A stretch of DNA of 57,201 nt, taken from a virus. The translations under genes were made by a program, and so were the position numbers. Below, piece after piece: positions 8,614 through 18,004 of the stretch. Each line of letters begins with the position of its first letter. Within the stretch, counting starts at the first letter, position 1. The stretch lies in IMG/VR virus record IMGVR_UViG_3300021373_000198, positions 1 to 57,201 of that record; one strand, 5' to 3'. The notes below the pieces were generated by a model that did no database searches, had not been told where the DNA came from, and saw only the letters and a list, made by a program, of their open reading frames with translations.

Positions 8614-9173
8614 TTATAGTTGTCTGGCAAATTACTCTTAATCTCTGCCATAAGTGCCCTACAATCCTTCTCCGATAACGCTTTAGGTATACCCTGGCGG
8701 AATGTTTTGAAGTCGTTGGCCGCAGCAGCACGTCTCATTTTAGTACCCGAGATAGCAAAAGTGTCTCCGTCAGCATCTCTGCTGCCCGAAGACTCAATGC
8801 GGATACTTCTAAAGGAGTAATCCTTACCATTATATTTATGGAGGAACTGCATGGCATTAACTCTATCAGAACCCACCAAGAATACTACATCATCATACCC
8901 AGCGAGCATGAGTTCTTGTAAGATTGCAACAGGTTGTTTGGGTCCCGAAAATATTTTACCACGATGTTGCGGAAACATCAAGTTCATGTAGTGCAATTTA
9001 CGATCAGGAGGTAGAGGGTTATTACCTTTAGCATCAACAGACTGTGAGATGTAGATGCGATAGTCATGCTGACCAGCAGCACGTTTCACGCCATTGAAGT
9101 TATCTTCATGACCTGTTGTAGGTGGTTGGAACCTACCAAATGTGAAGTAACATACCTTTCCTTCTAACGCCAT
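8610..9173 (-). CDS. HxGH-family nucleotidyltransferase (NMNAT/cytidylyltransferase-like)
   Basis: A 187-residue enzyme of the nucleotidyltransferase superfamily that includes NMN adenylyltransferase and CTP:phosphate cytidylyltransferases. Motif 1 is GRFQPPTTGH (T/HxGH at residues 19-22), and the second nucleotide-binding motif is ISGTKMR at 141-147. The length matches a stand-alone single domain. The substrate cannot be read from the sequence; NMN is the first guess. It overlaps the ligase-like gene upstream by 10 bases, forming a cassette with it and the nuclease-like gene. Confidence 0.85.
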   Translation of the reverse strand: MALEGKVCYFTFGRFQPPTTGHEDNFNGVKRAAGQHDYRIYISQSVDAKGNNPLPPDRKLHYMNLMFPQHRGKIFSGPKQPVAILQELMLAGYDDVVFLVGSDRVNAMQFLHKYNGKDYSFRSIRIESSGSRDADGDTFAISGTKMRRAAAANDFKTFRQGIPKALSEKDCRALMAEIKSNLPDNYK

Positions 9174-10357
9174 TTCTTCTCGATAGTAAAATTATTGTAC
9201 GCGAACTCAAGACGGTTAACAAACTTGATCATACTACCGTCTTTATGCATAACATATCCTTCAGGACTGGTTACCTTATAACCTTTATCTGTTTGAACAA
9301 ATGTCTTGAAAGTTTCAAGGTGATCTAATTTATCTATAACCATTTGTTTGATAGCCTGCAACTCTTTATAGAGTGCAATCATCGTCTTGAAACTGTATAT
9401 GTTATCTAATAGGTAATTTTCACTCTGATATACCAAGTTTCTTTTCTTTGTAAGAGTAGCAACTGTCTTTATCTTGGACAGTTCCTTTGTCATCTTGGCG
9501 TGGTAGAAGTTTACCAGTTCATTTATTGTCTCATCAACGTTGGAGATTGCCCTCGCATTTTTAATTTCAGAATTAAAGAACTGCTTGAGGGATGAGGATA
9601 TGTGGAGTTTTTTCTCTCCTGAATTGCCAAAATTGTCCACCAACTGATCCAGGAAAGGACCAGCAAGAACACACATGCGCTCAATCTTCTGAACATGGTT
9701 GTCAAATGTACGGAGTTCTGCTGTAGAAAATCCCACTCTGTCCATAGGTGTATCGTTTTTGACGACCAATACGTTACTATTGCCTTCTACTTTTGCACCT
9801 GCCATGGCCTGCATATTTTCTAATGCAGTACCAGTGTAGTGAGTGTGAAATACTACCCCAATTTTAGCAGTGTTTGCAGCTTTGCCAATGGGATGATCAA
9901 CTGGTATACCATATGTAATAGTATTAGGACGGAATGTATACAACTCTTCGCCGTCTACAGTTTCTTTCTTCAAATCTGTGGTGAATAGCAGGTCTCCCTG
10001 CACCACACCCTTGATACCTAGTTGACTAAAATATTTTAGAGCAAACTTTAGTTTCTCTGCTAGATCTCCTTGATACCATTCATCAATACTCTCCTCGGTG
10101 AAGCAGATCTTTGGTTCTGTTTTGTTAAAAACTGACTTTGTTCCTACAAAGAACATCTCTGTCAGCGGTTCTACACCACAAACAACTGAAGGCGCACCAT
10201 CCCACTTGGTCTGCATGAATCCGCTGCTCTCTTGCTTGCCCAGCATCTTGCGAAGTTCTTTCAAGAATGAAACTGCTGCCATACACCCCTCGGTGCCGTA
10301 GTTCAGCATCTCATCTTCCAAGTGTTCTAGGTGTTTGAGTTGTTTAATGTTTGCCAT
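9164..10357 (-). CDS. ligase-type (KxDG) covalent nucleotidyltransferase-like protein
   Basis: A 397-residue protein usually listed as hypothetical in related phages. It has the ordered motifs of the ATP/NAD ligase and mRNA-capping superfamily: motif I TKWDGAPS (Lys51 as candidate AMP-accepting Lys), GVVQGDLLF (GD at 121-122, like motif III), IGVVFHTHYTG (like IIIa), EGYVMHKDG (366-374, motif IV) and MIKFVN (Lys378, motif V). A helical insert of about 180 residues separates IIIa and IV, unlike ordinary ligases. Assignment rests on motifs read by eye. It starts on the last base of the nuclease-like gene. Confidence 0.7.
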   Translation of the reverse strand: MANIKQLKHLEHLEDEMLNYGTEGCMAAVSFLKELRKMLGKQESSGFMQTKWDGAPSVVCGVEPLTEMFFVGTKSVFNKTEPKICFTEESIDEWYQGDLAEKLKFALKYFSQLGIKGVVQGDLLFTTDLKKETVDGEELYTFRPNTITYGIPVDHPIGKAANTAKIGVVFHTHYTGTALENMQAMAGAKVEGNSNVLVVKNDTPMDRVGFSTAELRTFDNHVQKIERMCVLAGPFLDQLVDNFGNSGEKKLHISSSLKQFFNSEIKNARAISNVDETINELVNFYHAKMTKELSKIKTVATLTKKRNLVYQSENYLLDNIYSFKTMIALYKELQAIKQMVIDKLDHLETFKTFVQTDKGYKVTSPEGYVMHKDGSMIKFVNRLEFAYNNFTIEKKWR

Positions 10358-11658
10358 TACGCCAGCAGATAGTTTACCGTTCCTTGACTAGCATCAATGT
10401 TGCTGGTAGATGCCTTTGAACCAGAAAAACTCAAGTTCATCTGTGCAGCTTTACTCATCCTGAAGTACACTTCTCCCTTCAAGAACTTACTATCATCCAA
10501 GTTTGCTTGATAGAAATCCTTTCCAGCGATCAATCTCTTTGCTTCGTTTAGAGATGTGGTATCTTTATTTAATCTGTCTGCTATACCCCTTGATAGAATA
10601 GCGGTCAGTGATTTACCACCCTTTTTGCCGTTGGTGATCAGCACTTGAGCCGATGACTCTGTACCATCACCACCAGACTTGACATACTGCAGTGCCTTGA
10701 GCAGGACAGGAGCATGTTCAGCAGGTTTTCCTGCCTTAAATGCCTTGAAAACATCGTATGGTGTGTTGGTGTCCACGCCTAGGATCTGCTTGACTCCATA
10801 CTGATATACTATCTCCTTTCCCTTGCGTGTGGGGTCGCCACCGACCTCTTCAGCAGCTGTCACAAGGTCTTTCAAAACACAATCGGACAAACTACTCTTG
10901 TATTTTATAGCAACTGGGATGATGTTGGCCCAGACAGATGCCAGAGCACCTCTACCATACTTGGATGAGATAGGAACCTGGGTGCCATCTTCTGCTAAAA
11001 ACAGCGAGTCAACACCCGCAAACTGTGGATCATCAGGTACTAGGAAGCACTTATTATTTTTGGGAAGAATGTTTTGAGATAGGTGTCCCTGTGCTGCGTT
11101 GGACATACCAATATATCCCACCAACATCTCACCAACGTAGGTTCCTAGTTGTTTTTTGATACCATCTACTACTGCTGCAGACCATGTGAAATTATAGTTG
11201 CCATCCAGATTACTCATGAAGTAATCCACAACTTGTTCGGTCACATAGTCAGGCACCGATGGTTCGTTTTCCAGTCCATGTATAACTGATGTAGCAATCT
11301 GTTCTGGTGTAGTAAAACATTTACACTTTACATCAGGTATGCCCAGGATAGAAGGCACAATTTCATTGCTACCTTTTGATATAAGTTTCGTTGCTTCGAT
11401 CTGCATCCTGACATTTGTCTTACCAGGCTTGTCGATGCAGTCGATATGGAGTTCACTACTGTTATTACCCCAACTGATTTGCAGTTTGGTATTGTACTGG
11501 TCGCCGCCGAACACAGTGATAGGTGTTCCGTGCGATAGTTTCACGCCAGAGGCAGTGGTATTTTTTGTTTCAGTTGCCTTACTGTTGGCCTTAACAAAAG
11601 TATCAACGGTCCTACCTTTGAAGTAGTGCTCCCATTTTACTCTACCAGTCTTTGCCAT
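10357..11658 (-). CDS. unknown protein with PD-(D/E)XK-nuclease-like pattern
   Basis: A 433-residue protein without a family I can name. Its central part has the spacing of a PD-(D/E)XK nuclease core: Glu177 in a predicted helix (YVGEMLVGYIG), Asp217 in a strand (AGVDSLFL), then PISSKYG with Lys233 where Asp/Glu-x-Lys is usual (here Ser-x-Lys). The rest is alpha/beta with a Gly/Ser-rich C-terminus. A strong ribosome binding site (GGGGAGGA) precedes the ATG but lies in a terminator-like hairpin. It heads the cassette with the ligase-like and HxGH genes. Confidence 0.7.
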   Translation of the reverse strand: MAKTGRVKWEHYFKGRTVDTFVKANSKATETKNTTASGVKLSHGTPITVFGGDQYNTKLQISWGNNSSELHIDCIDKPGKTNVRMQIEATKLISKGSNEIVPSILGIPDVKCKCFTTPEQIATSVIHGLENEPSVPDYVTEQVVDYFMSNLDGNYNFTWSAAVVDGIKKQLGTYVGEMLVGYIGMSNAAQGHLSQNILPKNNKCFLVPDDPQFAGVDSLFLAEDGTQVPISSKYGRGALASVWANIIPVAIKYKSSLSDCVLKDLVTAAEEVGGDPTRKGKEIVYQYGVKQILGVDTNTPYDVFKAFKAGKPAEHAPVLLKALQYVKSGGDGTESSAQVLITNGKKGGKSLTAILSRGIADRLNKDTTSLNEAKRLIAGKDFYQANLDDSKFLKGEVYFRMSKAAQMNLSFSGSKASTSNIDASQGTVNYLLA

Positions 11659-11689
11659 AAAAAAATCCTCCCCTATTATTTAGAGGAGG
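11659..11689 (-). promoter_or_regulatory. terminator-like hairpin that encloses a late box and sequesters the ribosome binding site
   Basis: Minus strand: CCTCCTC, a 9-base loop TAAATAATA, then GGGGAGG, A and seven T, directly before the ATG at 11658. The stem is 7 bp with one G-T pair. The 3' arm is the Shine-Dalgarno of the 433-residue gene. The late box CTAAATA (11677-11683) spans the last base of the 5' arm and the loop. Transcripts from upstream would fold or terminate; those started at the late box lose the 5' arm. Confidence 0.7.
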
Positions 11690-11695
11690 TATAAA

Positions 11696-11780
11696 CGGAA
11701 GGGGTGGGATTCGAACCCACGGAAGCTTTCACTTCGCTGGCTTTCAAGACCAGAGCCATCAACCACTCGACCACCCTTCC
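11696..11780 (-). tRNA. tRNA-Ser (anticodon UGA)
   Basis: An 85-base class II tRNA. The acceptor stem is GGAAGGG / CCCTTCC with a G discriminator, the anticodon stem CTGGT / GCCAG encloses loop CTTGAAA (anticodon TGA, reading UCA), the long variable arm is GAAG-TGAAAG-CTTC, and the T arm is GTGGG-TTCGAAT-CCCAC. CCA is not encoded. It is the only tRNA seen in the window. The small gene upstream ends inside its 5' half. Confidence 0.95.
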
Positions 11781-11959
11781 TTGTATTGTAATGCTCCAGA
11801 CAAATCGAAGAGCATTCTATGTTTTTCAGTGAGCACATAATACCCACAAATGTCCTTGCCATTATCTTCCCATCCGTAACCCAGGACACGTTCACCTGTG
11901 ATGTCGTGTTTTCTGTTGCTGTTCAGGTAGTGTCCGTAGCGTTCGTGGAGGTTGATCAT
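11759..11959 (-). CDS. small unknown protein whose 3' end overlaps tRNA-Ser
   Basis: A 66-residue frame starting MINLHERYGHYLNSNRK and continuing with VLGYGWEDNGKDICGYYVLTE, which reads like a real globular protein (aromatic/Gly pattern, no low-complexity bias). The last seven codons are tRNA-Ser sequence and the stop TGA falls in the tRNA D-arm region. A 10-bp inverted repeat covers the start codon. There is no clear Shine-Dalgarno. A tRNA inserted or retained at the gene's tail could have replaced an original stop. Confidence 0.5.
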   Translation of the reverse strand: MINLHERYGHYLNSNRKHDITGERVLGYGWEDNGKDICGYYVLTEKHRMLFDLSGALQYKEGWSSG

Positions 11960-12002
11960 GTGGTGGTTGCTGCTGTATATATTTTATCAGGAAACCACCA
12001 CA
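11959..12002 (-). promoter_or_regulatory. 10-bp perfect inverted repeat over a start codon
   Basis: TGTGGTGGTT (12002-11993) and AACCACCACA (11968-11959) flank an AT-rich 24-base spacer containing GATAAAATATATA. The second arm ends on the A of the ATG of the small gene at 11959. It lacks a T run, so it is more likely an operator or a translation-blocking hairpin than a terminator. Confidence 0.55.
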
Positions 12003-12025
12003 AAACAAGGTCTTTTAATTATTTT

Positions 12026-12430
12026 TTAACGATCGTCTGCTGCTCGATTCTCGGAGTAGTAGATGTCGAAAGACCCACCAGGGTAACGCTTCTCAAGTTT
12101 CTTGACATTGGTTGCAAGCACTTCCTCAAAAGAAATGCCAAGCGCCTGGGTAGCTTGTGCTACGTACCACATAAGATCACCCAACTCAATAATAAGATGT
12201 TCTCGGTTATCGTCGTTCCAAGGCTTACCTTGGAAGACCATCTTCTTAATGATCTCAAGGAACTCACCACCTTCAGCATTAATACCAACACCAGCAGTGA
12301 GAAGTCGTTCAATATTGGCACCTTTAGAATCAAGTTCGACAAGGCGATCAGAAAGCGCAACAAAATCAGTAGAAGCGTCGGAGGTAACTGCATCTACAAA
12401 CTCTTCGTAGCGAGAGAAATTAATGGTCAT
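12026..12430 (-). CDS. mazG: MazG-like nucleotide pyrophosphohydrolase
   Basis: A 134-residue all-alpha NTP pyrophosphatase, a common cyanophage gene. The metal-binding motif ExxE...ExxD is visible as EFLE (56-59) and ELGD (82-85), within AEGGEFLEIIKKMVFQGKPW and HLIIELGDLMWYV. It should hydrolyse (d)NTPs; roles in trimming host nucleotide pools or alarmones have been proposed for cyanophage MazG, but the substrate is not readable here. The ATG overlaps the gp41 stop (ATGA). Confidence 0.88.
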   Translation of the reverse strand: MTINFSRYEEFVDAVTSDASTDFVALSDRLVELDSKGANIERLLTAGVGINAEGGEFLEIIKKMVFQGKPWNDDNREHLIIELGDLMWYVAQATQALGISFEEVLATNVKKLEKRYPGGSFDIYYSENRAADDR

Positions 12431-13818
12431 ATAACGAATTGGGAAAATTTATCGAGTCGTGATTGTTTAGTTGAGATCTCCTCAAGTGCTTCGTAGGTTT
12501 CATCTTCTGGTTCAGAAGTTAGGTCGCCTTCGGAGTCATCAACATTATACAGCTTCATCTTCGCCCTGTCAATACCCACAGTGAAGCGTCTGTAATAGGC
12601 AGCATCGTTGTATCGGTTCTTGAGCTGCTTGATCATAATGCGACCAGACTGCTCTAGCTCTTCCGTTGATATAAGAGCAAGCATAAGGTCAGCAGTAGCA
12701 GGCAAACCAAAACTTTCAGAAGTGTCAGTAAGGTCCACATCACTATTGCCATATCCACTACGAGTAGTTTGGGTAGCAGTAACAATAGGAAGATCATGCT
12801 CAACAGCAAGACCACGAAGTTCTTCAGCGATTGCCTTGACATAAGTATAGGAGTTCACAATGTGTCCTTTATATCGAGATGAAGCACAGATATTCAGATA
12901 GTCAACAAAAATAATGTTGGGTCTGAAGTCTTTTTTGAGAGAAAGATCATTCAAAAGAGATTTGAAGTGACCTGTGTGTGCTGCAGCAGTAGGATACTCT
13001 TTGATGATCAGCTTACCTTGAGACTTCCTACCAATCTCATTGACACGGTTCTTGAAGATGTCTTCAGGAATAGAACCAATCTCCTGAATGTTGACATTGA
13101 GAAGGTTAGCGTCAATACGTTCAGCAATCTTTTCTTCTGCCATCTCCATTGTGATATACAGCACATTATACCCAATGGATAGGCATGAAGCTGCCATGTG
13201 ACACATGAACAAAGACTTACCAACACCTGTACCAGCAAGAGCAACATTGAGTGTCTTGTTAGGTAGACCACCTTTGGTTACCAGATTCAGTTTGTCAATA
13301 TCAAACGGGATCTTGTGCTCCTCAAGGTGATAATAGTCGTAGCGTTCTGCTACATTTTGTACGTAGTCGTGTCCGATGTGTTCGTTGAAAGATACTGCCA
13401 GGGCCTCTTGGAGTATGCCTGGTATCGCGTCCTTTGATACTTCCTTATCGCCTCCTTCTGCGATCTTGATAGACCGTAAGATGGCGTTGTAGACTGCTCG
13501 TTCTTGGCACCATTTTTCTGTGGCGTCAGTGAGCCACTTGGTGTCAACCCATTCGTCTGTGAAGGCGTTGATCTGTTGAACAGACGTTTGATAAGTTTCT
13601 TCAGTGAGGTCATTTCTCTGTTGCAATTGTAAGATTAGCACTTCCTTTGTAGGGAACTTATCATATTTCCCAGCAAAGTCTTGAATCTCATCAAAGATAA
13701 CCTGTTGATGCTGGTCCTGAAAGTATTCTTTCTTTAGGAAGGGAACTACCTTACGAAAGTAGTCTTCACTGCATATCAGATTTCTTAAGATGGTTTGCTC
13801 AAGACTCTCCGTCATCAT
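12427..13818 (-). CDS. 41: replicative DNA helicase (T4 gp41, DnaB family)
   Basis: A 463-residue hexameric helicase that unwinds the fork 5'-3' and recruits primase gp61. Walker A is [12 protein letters not shown] (about residue 203), Walker B lies in [14 protein letters not shown], and the motif IV-like [20 protein letters not shown] is the DnaB Gln motif. The N-terminal helical domain matches the DnaB/gp41 layout. The first ATG (MMTESLE) lies inside the uvsX 3' end, a 20-base overlap, in the operon gp43-uvsX-gp41-mazG. Confidence 0.94.
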   Translation of the reverse strand: MMTESLEQTILRNLICSEDYFRKVVPFLKKEYFQDQHQQVIFDEIQDFAGKYDKFPTKEVLILQLQQRNDLTEETYQTSVQQINAFTDEWVDTKWLTDATEKWCQERAVYNAILRSIKIAEGGDKEVSKDAIPGILQEALAVSFNEHIGHDYVQNVAERYDYYHLEEHKIPFDIDKLNLVTKGGLPNKTLNVALAGTGVGKSLFMCHMAASCLSIGYNVLYITMEMAEEKIAERIDANLLNVNIQEIGSIPEDIFKNRVNEIGRKSQGKLIIKEYPTAAAHTGHFKSLLNDLSLKKDFRPNIIFVDYLNICASSRYKGHIVNSYTYVKAIAEELRGLAVEHDLPIVTATQTTRSGYGNSDVDLTDTSESFGLPATADLMLALISTEELEQSGRIMIKQLKNRYNDAAYYRRFTVGIDRAKMKLYNVDDSEGDLTSEPEDETYEALEEISTKQSRLDKFSQFVI

Positions 13819-14830
13819 CTGCTCCGTACAAAAATTCGCGTTGTGCTTGTTTATCTAGTTTGGCAAGAATCTCTTCAGTAAAGTATGTCTCGGGGTCCTT
13901 TAGGATTGCCTTTGCATACACTTTCTTGCCGTCAATCTCGTAGCGACCAGCAGTGTTTTTCCACAGTCCTGCTCGCTCTCCTAATTCAAGGAGTCCATAG
14001 TGTCTCTCAAGTCCACGCTCATCAAAGAACAGACGTGTCTCAATTTTTGATCCCTCTCGTGTCAGACGAGACTTTTTAGCCTCGCATTTGACAATGTTTC
14101 CGACGAGATCCGTTCCATCTTTTTCCTTTCTCTTTCCGAGATATACGATTGTGCTAGCAGAATACTTGAGTCCACTGCCTCCCCCCATTTCTTTTGTAGG
14201 GACATAAGAACCGACGACATCATAGGTGTGATTGGTAACTAACATAGGTATATTAGCCTTACCAAGTTTCAAAGTAAGGATTCTGAAACAAGACTTGATA
14301 AGTTGTGCCTTGGTCATGTCGCGAACGTTCTTGTCGTTCGACGCATCCTCAACCTCTTTGTTGGTGGCTAGCATACCAAGAGAGTCTAGCACAAACATCA
14401 GTGGTTTGCGATCCTCTTTCGGTTGTTCTACATATTTGTCGATGATCCTGACTGCCTGGGTCCTGAACTCTTCCACTGTATTTACGGGAAAGATTACCAT
14501 GCGCTTGGAGTCGATGCCACGACTCTCAATCATCTGCTTACTAATGGCAGACTCGGTTTCAAAATATAATACGCCAGCATCAGGATCAAGATCAAGGAAA
14601 TTACGAACGACAGAAAGACAAAAGAAAGTCTTTCCTGTGCCGCTCTCTCCTGCCAAAGCCGTAATCTTATTTGAGGGAATACCCCCAAACAGGCTTCCAG
14701 AAACCAGGGCATTAAAGATGTAACTACCAGTATCAACGAAACTTTCAACGTCACCAGCAGCAATACCATCAGATGCAAGAGAAGCAAACTCATTTTTGCT
14801 ATCCTTAATTACTTGCGATAGAAAATCCAT
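13799..14830 (-). CDS. uvsX: RecA-like recombinase UvsX
   Basis: A 343-residue strand-exchange protein of the RecA/UvsX family that drives recombination-dependent replication with UvsY. Walker A is [11 protein letters not shown] (about residue 66), Walker B is [12 protein letters not shown], and [12 protein letters not shown] followed by [14 protein letters not shown] corresponds to the RecA L2 region. It ends with an acidic tail (GADDDGES). It begins 2 bases before the gp43 frame ends in transcription order, so it is co-transcribed with polymerase. Confidence 0.94.
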   Translation of the reverse strand: MDFLSQVIKDSKNEFASLASDGIAAGDVESFVDTGSYIFNALVSGSLFGGIPSNKITALAGESGTGKTFFCLSVVRNFLDLDPDAGVLYFETESAISKQMIESRGIDSKRMVIFPVNTVEEFRTQAVRIIDKYVEQPKEDRKPLMFVLDSLGMLATNKEVEDASNDKNVRDMTKAQLIKSCFRILTLKLGKANIPMLVTNHTYDVVGSYVPTKEMGGGSGLKYSASTIVYLGKRKEKDGTDLVGNIVKCEAKKSRLTREGSKIETRLFFDERGLERHYGLLELGERAGLWKNTAGRYEIDGKKVYAKAILKDPETYFTEEILAKLDKQAQREFLYGADDDGES

Positions 14831-14831
14831 A

Positions 14832-17324
14832 TTAAAAGAATGATAGAAGTGATACTGTTTTCTTACTGCTCCAACCGATACAGTTTAACACATTCTTGAG
14901 AGGTTCATAGAACGACTTGTCGAACTGCAAGTTGTAATCAATGTATTTTTCTACATTGAACTCGGTAGGGATGCGCCCCATGAATGAGATTACATTCTCA
15001 CCAATGGGATTTGGTTCTTTCAAGTACAAGAACTTGATCTTTTCACCTTCCTGTATTTTAGCATACTTATGCTCTACCTTATGCTTTTTCACATAATGAT
15101 TATAGAGCAAGGCACCACGAACATGGATAGGAGTTCCCTTGTTATAGATGTCAGTGTGACTACGATACTTGTCCAGATTGTTGACACCACGAGGGAAAGC
15201 AATGTCTGCATACTCTTGCTTGCGAGTGTCAGTCTTTACCTTGTCGATGTACTCAAGAACATCATCATTAGAACCATTGATGATAATCTTGTATGCCTCT
15301 TTGAGTTTGTTGCGGAAGAATGCAGGAGTGGATGAACGTGCCGTCTCCATGCCACAGATTTTCATCTTGGCTTCGGAGTAACGAACACCCTCGCTGTCCC
15401 AGACGTTGAGGATATAGCGTTTCTTGGCAGTCCAGATGCCCTTGGAAGCAATGTTCTCCCGCTTCATCTTCATCTTCTGTTCGTATGCCCGAACATAAGT
15501 GGCGAGCTCTTGGTAAGAACTTTCAATAAACTTTTCAAATTCCACCTGACACACCTTGTCAAGGAACCCAACAATGATTTCATCATTTGTCTCTCGTCCC
15601 TTGAATACAGCCTCGACCAAAGGACCGAGGTTAAGATACATAGAATCGGTATCGCAAGCAATAACGTAATCAACATCATTAGTCTTCAGAATCTTGTTTA
15701 GATATGCATTGGTTTTATTACTGATCCAACGGATAGACAACTGACCTGACGTTGTAATCGCTTCTGCAATCTCCAGACGGTAGTATCGGAAGTGTTCGTT
15801 ACCGATAGCACCATAAGCGGAGTTGAGTTGGATCTTCCTTGCCATCTGAATGTTGTTGCAGCGAGAGATTTCTTTCTGCAACTCGACGGTAGGAGTATTC
15901 TCATACTGCTGCTTGGCAGCAAGCATCTTCTTCTTGTAGATGGTACGTTCTTGGTAGATTTTGTCCATCAATTCAGGCAAGAAACCGTGGAATGTGGTGT
16001 CGTAATATGTGCCATTAGCACATACAGTCTTGCCATCGAGATCACTCAAATCAATCTCTTGATTCAGGAGTCTTTCGACGTTAGCCGAAGGGTGCTTAAC
16101 TGGTAACAACGTCTCTGGCGAGAGGTTGTACTGCATAATGAGGTGAGGGTATAGGGAGTTGAGGTCAAAACTGACCACCCAGTCATAAATCCCTGGAATA
16201 GGTTCTTTGACATACGCACCAGCATATTTGTTGTCCTTTGTGCTTTGATGTTTAGGAGGAATAGCAATGTTGCGACGTGCAAGATACACGTAGATGATGT
16301 TATCCCACATGCGGACCTGTGAATACACGTCCTCAAAGTTTACCTTGGCATCATACGCCATGGTAATGGCAAGTTCAAGTAGCTTCATCTTGTCATCCAA
16401 CCTGTCCACCAGGCGAACGTCAATGATGTTATACTCTACAAACTTCTGCCAGTCATTATCATAGAACTCTTTGAAGGTATCATACTCACTGTGATCCAGT
16501 TTGTTCTGTCCTAGTTCCACAAAGGCAATGTGATCAAGACGATATGATTCCTGGTTGGTGTAAGTAAATTTACGATACAACTCAAGGTAATCAAGAGTAG
16601 CCACGCCAGTAATGTCATAGGCAATGTTCTTCCTGCCTTTGATGTAGACTTCCCTGCAGAAAATATTCTTCCACGGAGATAGAAGTCTCGCCTCCTTCTC
16701 TCCTAGGATACGTTCAATGCGACGGACGATATACGGAATATCGAACAACTGCACGTTCCATCCAGTGATAACGTCAGGGCAGTTGCCAGACCACCAGTGG
16801 AGGAATGCTTTGAGCATACCTTCCTCTGTCTGGAAGTGCATGTAATGAACATCCTTCTCGGTGTTCTTGAATGGACGTGTACCGAAGACAGAGATCTTAC
16901 CAGTGTGGGAGTCTTTCAGCGAGATCAACAGGATCTCCTGGTCAGCCGACTCAATATCAGGGAATCCGTTCTCGGCACCTGTCTCAATATCAACAGTGAA
17001 GACACGAATCTGATTGATATCGTACTTCATCTCCTCTTCAGGATACTGATCAAAGATATATTGATTCAAGAAGCGTGTCTGTCCGCAGATCTCAAAGTCA
17101 GAGATCTCTTTGTGTTCTTCAATGAATTGCTTGGCATCTTTGATAGTGCCTTGCTGCACAGGGCGAACGTACTTACCGTCCAGTGTCTTCCAATCTGTAG
17201 GTTTGAGAGATGGTAGATAGAGAGTAGGGTTGAACTTTACCTTATCTTCAAATGCTCTACCATCTTGATATCCTCTTACAAAAATGTTGTTTCCAGATTG
17301 TTCGACACTGGTGTAAAACTTCAT
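14832..17324 (-). CDS. 43: family B DNA polymerase (T4 gp43)
   Basis: An 830-residue replicative polymerase. The 3'-5' exonuclease domain shows [15 protein letters not shown] (Exo I), [19 protein letters not shown] (Exo II) and [13 protein letters not shown] (Exo III). The polymerase domain shows motif [13 protein letters not shown] (Asp387), motif [15 protein letters not shown], motif [13 protein letters not shown], and a C-terminal clamp-binding-like hydrophobic tail. It is in one piece, unlike some cyanophage homologues. It lies in the operon that starts at 17976-18004. Confidence 0.96.
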   Translation of the reverse strand: MKFYTSVEQSGNNIFVRGYQDGRAFEDKVKFNPTLYLPSLKPTDWKTLDGKYVRPVQQGTIKDAKQFIEEHKEISDFEICGQTRFLNQYIFDQYPEEEMKYDINQIRVFTVDIETGAENGFPDIESADQEILLISLKDSHTGKISVFGTRPFKNTEKDVHYMHFQTEEGMLKAFLHWWSGNCPDVITGWNVQLFDIPYIVRRIERILGEKEARLLSPWKNIFCREVYIKGRKNIAYDITGVATLDYLELYRKFTYTNQESYRLDHIAFVELGQNKLDHSEYDTFKEFYDNDWQKFVEYNIIDVRLVDRLDDKMKLLELAITMAYDAKVNFEDVYSQVRMWDNIIYVYLARRNIAIPPKHQSTKDNKYAGAYVKEPIPGIYDWVVSFDLNSLYPHLIMQYNLSPETLLPVKHPSANVERLLNQEIDLSDLDGKTVCANGTYYDTTFHGFLPELMDKIYQERTIYKKKMLAAKQQYENTPTVELQKEISRCNNIQMARKIQLNSAYGAIGNEHFRYYRLEIAEAITTSGQLSIRWISNKTNAYLNKILKTNDVDYVIACDTDSMYLNLGPLVEAVFKGRETNDEIIVGFLDKVCQVEFEKFIESSYQELATYVRAYEQKMKMKRENIASKGIWTAKKRYILNVWDSEGVRYSEAKMKICGMETARSSTPAFFRNKLKEAYKIIINGSNDDVLEYIDKVKTDTRKQEYADIAFPRGVNNLDKYRSHTDIYNKGTPIHVRGALLYNHYVKKHKVEHKYAKIQEGEKIKFLYLKEPNPIGENVISFMGRIPTEFNVEKYIDYNLQFDKSFYEPLKNVLNCIGWSSKKTVSLLSFF

Positions 17325-17578
17325 TCGTCCTCTTTGTCTTTCAGATCATAATATAATGATGCGAACATAGCAGATGGTTCGCAAATGAGAGTGATGTCCG
17401 ATGAACGAACAGCAAGCTCTCGGTCGTCACTGAACTCGGGGAAGGGCACTGCTCCATCCCCGCTCACTTCACATGGGTATTTTAGCACACAGTCGGGGTC
17501 TCCGAACTCTACACCAGGAATCTCTTCAACCTCTGCGACGATCCAATGACCGTCAAACTTGAGCAGTTTCAGCATCAT
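17321..17578 (-). CDS. small Sm-like family protein (paralog 1)
   Basis: An 85-residue protein: LLKFDGHWIVAEVEEI, DPDCVLKYPCEV, PFPEFSDDRE, then SDITLICEPSAMFASLYYDL. Its order of elements (short strand with Gly, an Asp-Pro...Leu...Pro stretch, a PF/P-rich turn, then a strand ending EPs and a terminal helix) matches the genes at 17553, 20720 and, less closely, 31023, a set resembling Sm/LSm folds. It sits between a paralog and DNA polymerase with overlaps on both sides. Confidence 0.7.
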   Translation of the reverse strand: MMLKLLKFDGHWIVAEVEEIPGVEFGDPDCVLKYPCEVSGDGAVPFPEFSDDRELAVRSSDITLICEPSAMFASLYYDLKDKEDE

Positions 17579-17951
17579 TAGGAACGAAACCAGTGTCAGC
17601 AGCAGGTGCTTGAGTTACTTCAGTGCGAGTAGCAGCTGCTTCTGCTGCTTGAGCCTGTGCAACAGTGTTGTTATAGGCTTCAATCAATCCAGGATCAGGA
17701 GCACCGATGGAGATAAGTGTAGAGAATGCCACTTTAAATTCAGTATCAGTGGAGTATGGCAGCCACTTGCTAAAACGAACCTGAACTTCTTGGGAGGAAG
17801 GATCACCAACAGTCTTCTCTACACTCAAGATGTAAGGTCTAATCATGACCAGGCATACAGGTTTGCCCTCTGGGTCATTGTTCTCACGCATTTCCTGGAG
17901 ATCAGTAATAACACGTTCTCCTGTTTGGAGCACAACAATAGATGTAGCCAT
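17553..17951 (-). CDS. Sm-like family protein (paralog 2), first gene of polymerase operon
   Basis: A 132-residue protein: VVLQTGERVITDLQEM, GKPVCLVMIRPYIL, VRFSKWLPYSTDTEF, VAFSTLISIGAPDPGLIEAY, then an Ala/Thr-rich disordered tail. The TGERVI strand, the WLPYS segment and the final Pro-x3-Tyr helix match the 94-residue protein at 20720 (SGEDVI, FAPWSPLS, VEPNPNIAEQY). It is the first gene after a strong sigma-70-type promoter. A role in RNA binding is inferred only from the Sm-like pattern. Confidence 0.72.
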   Translation of the reverse strand: MATSIVVLQTGERVITDLQEMRENNDPEGKPVCLVMIRPYILSVEKTVGDPSSQEVQVRFSKWLPYSTDTEFKVAFSTLISIGAPDPGLIEAYNNTVAQAQAAEAAATRTEVTQAPAADTGFVPNDAETAQV

Positions 17952-17975
17952 AGTTTATACGAAATGGATAATAGT

Positions 17976-18004
17976 ATGATAACACAGAAAAAGAGGGGTG
18001 TCAA
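17976..18004 (-). promoter_or_regulatory. strong sigma-70-type promoter for the replication operon
   Basis: TTGACA (18004-17999), a 17-base spacer and TATCAT (17981-17976), 25 bases before the ATG at 17951. The -35 hexamer lies inside the hsp20 terminator stem. It should fire early using host RNA polymerase and drives the Sm-like genes, gp43, uvsX, gp41 and mazG. Confidence 0.85.

Noticed and set aside
11819-12496. Plus-strand open frame of 225 residues
   Set aside because: It runs antisense to mazG and the small gene before the tRNA, shows no known motif, and the entire window codes on the minus strand.
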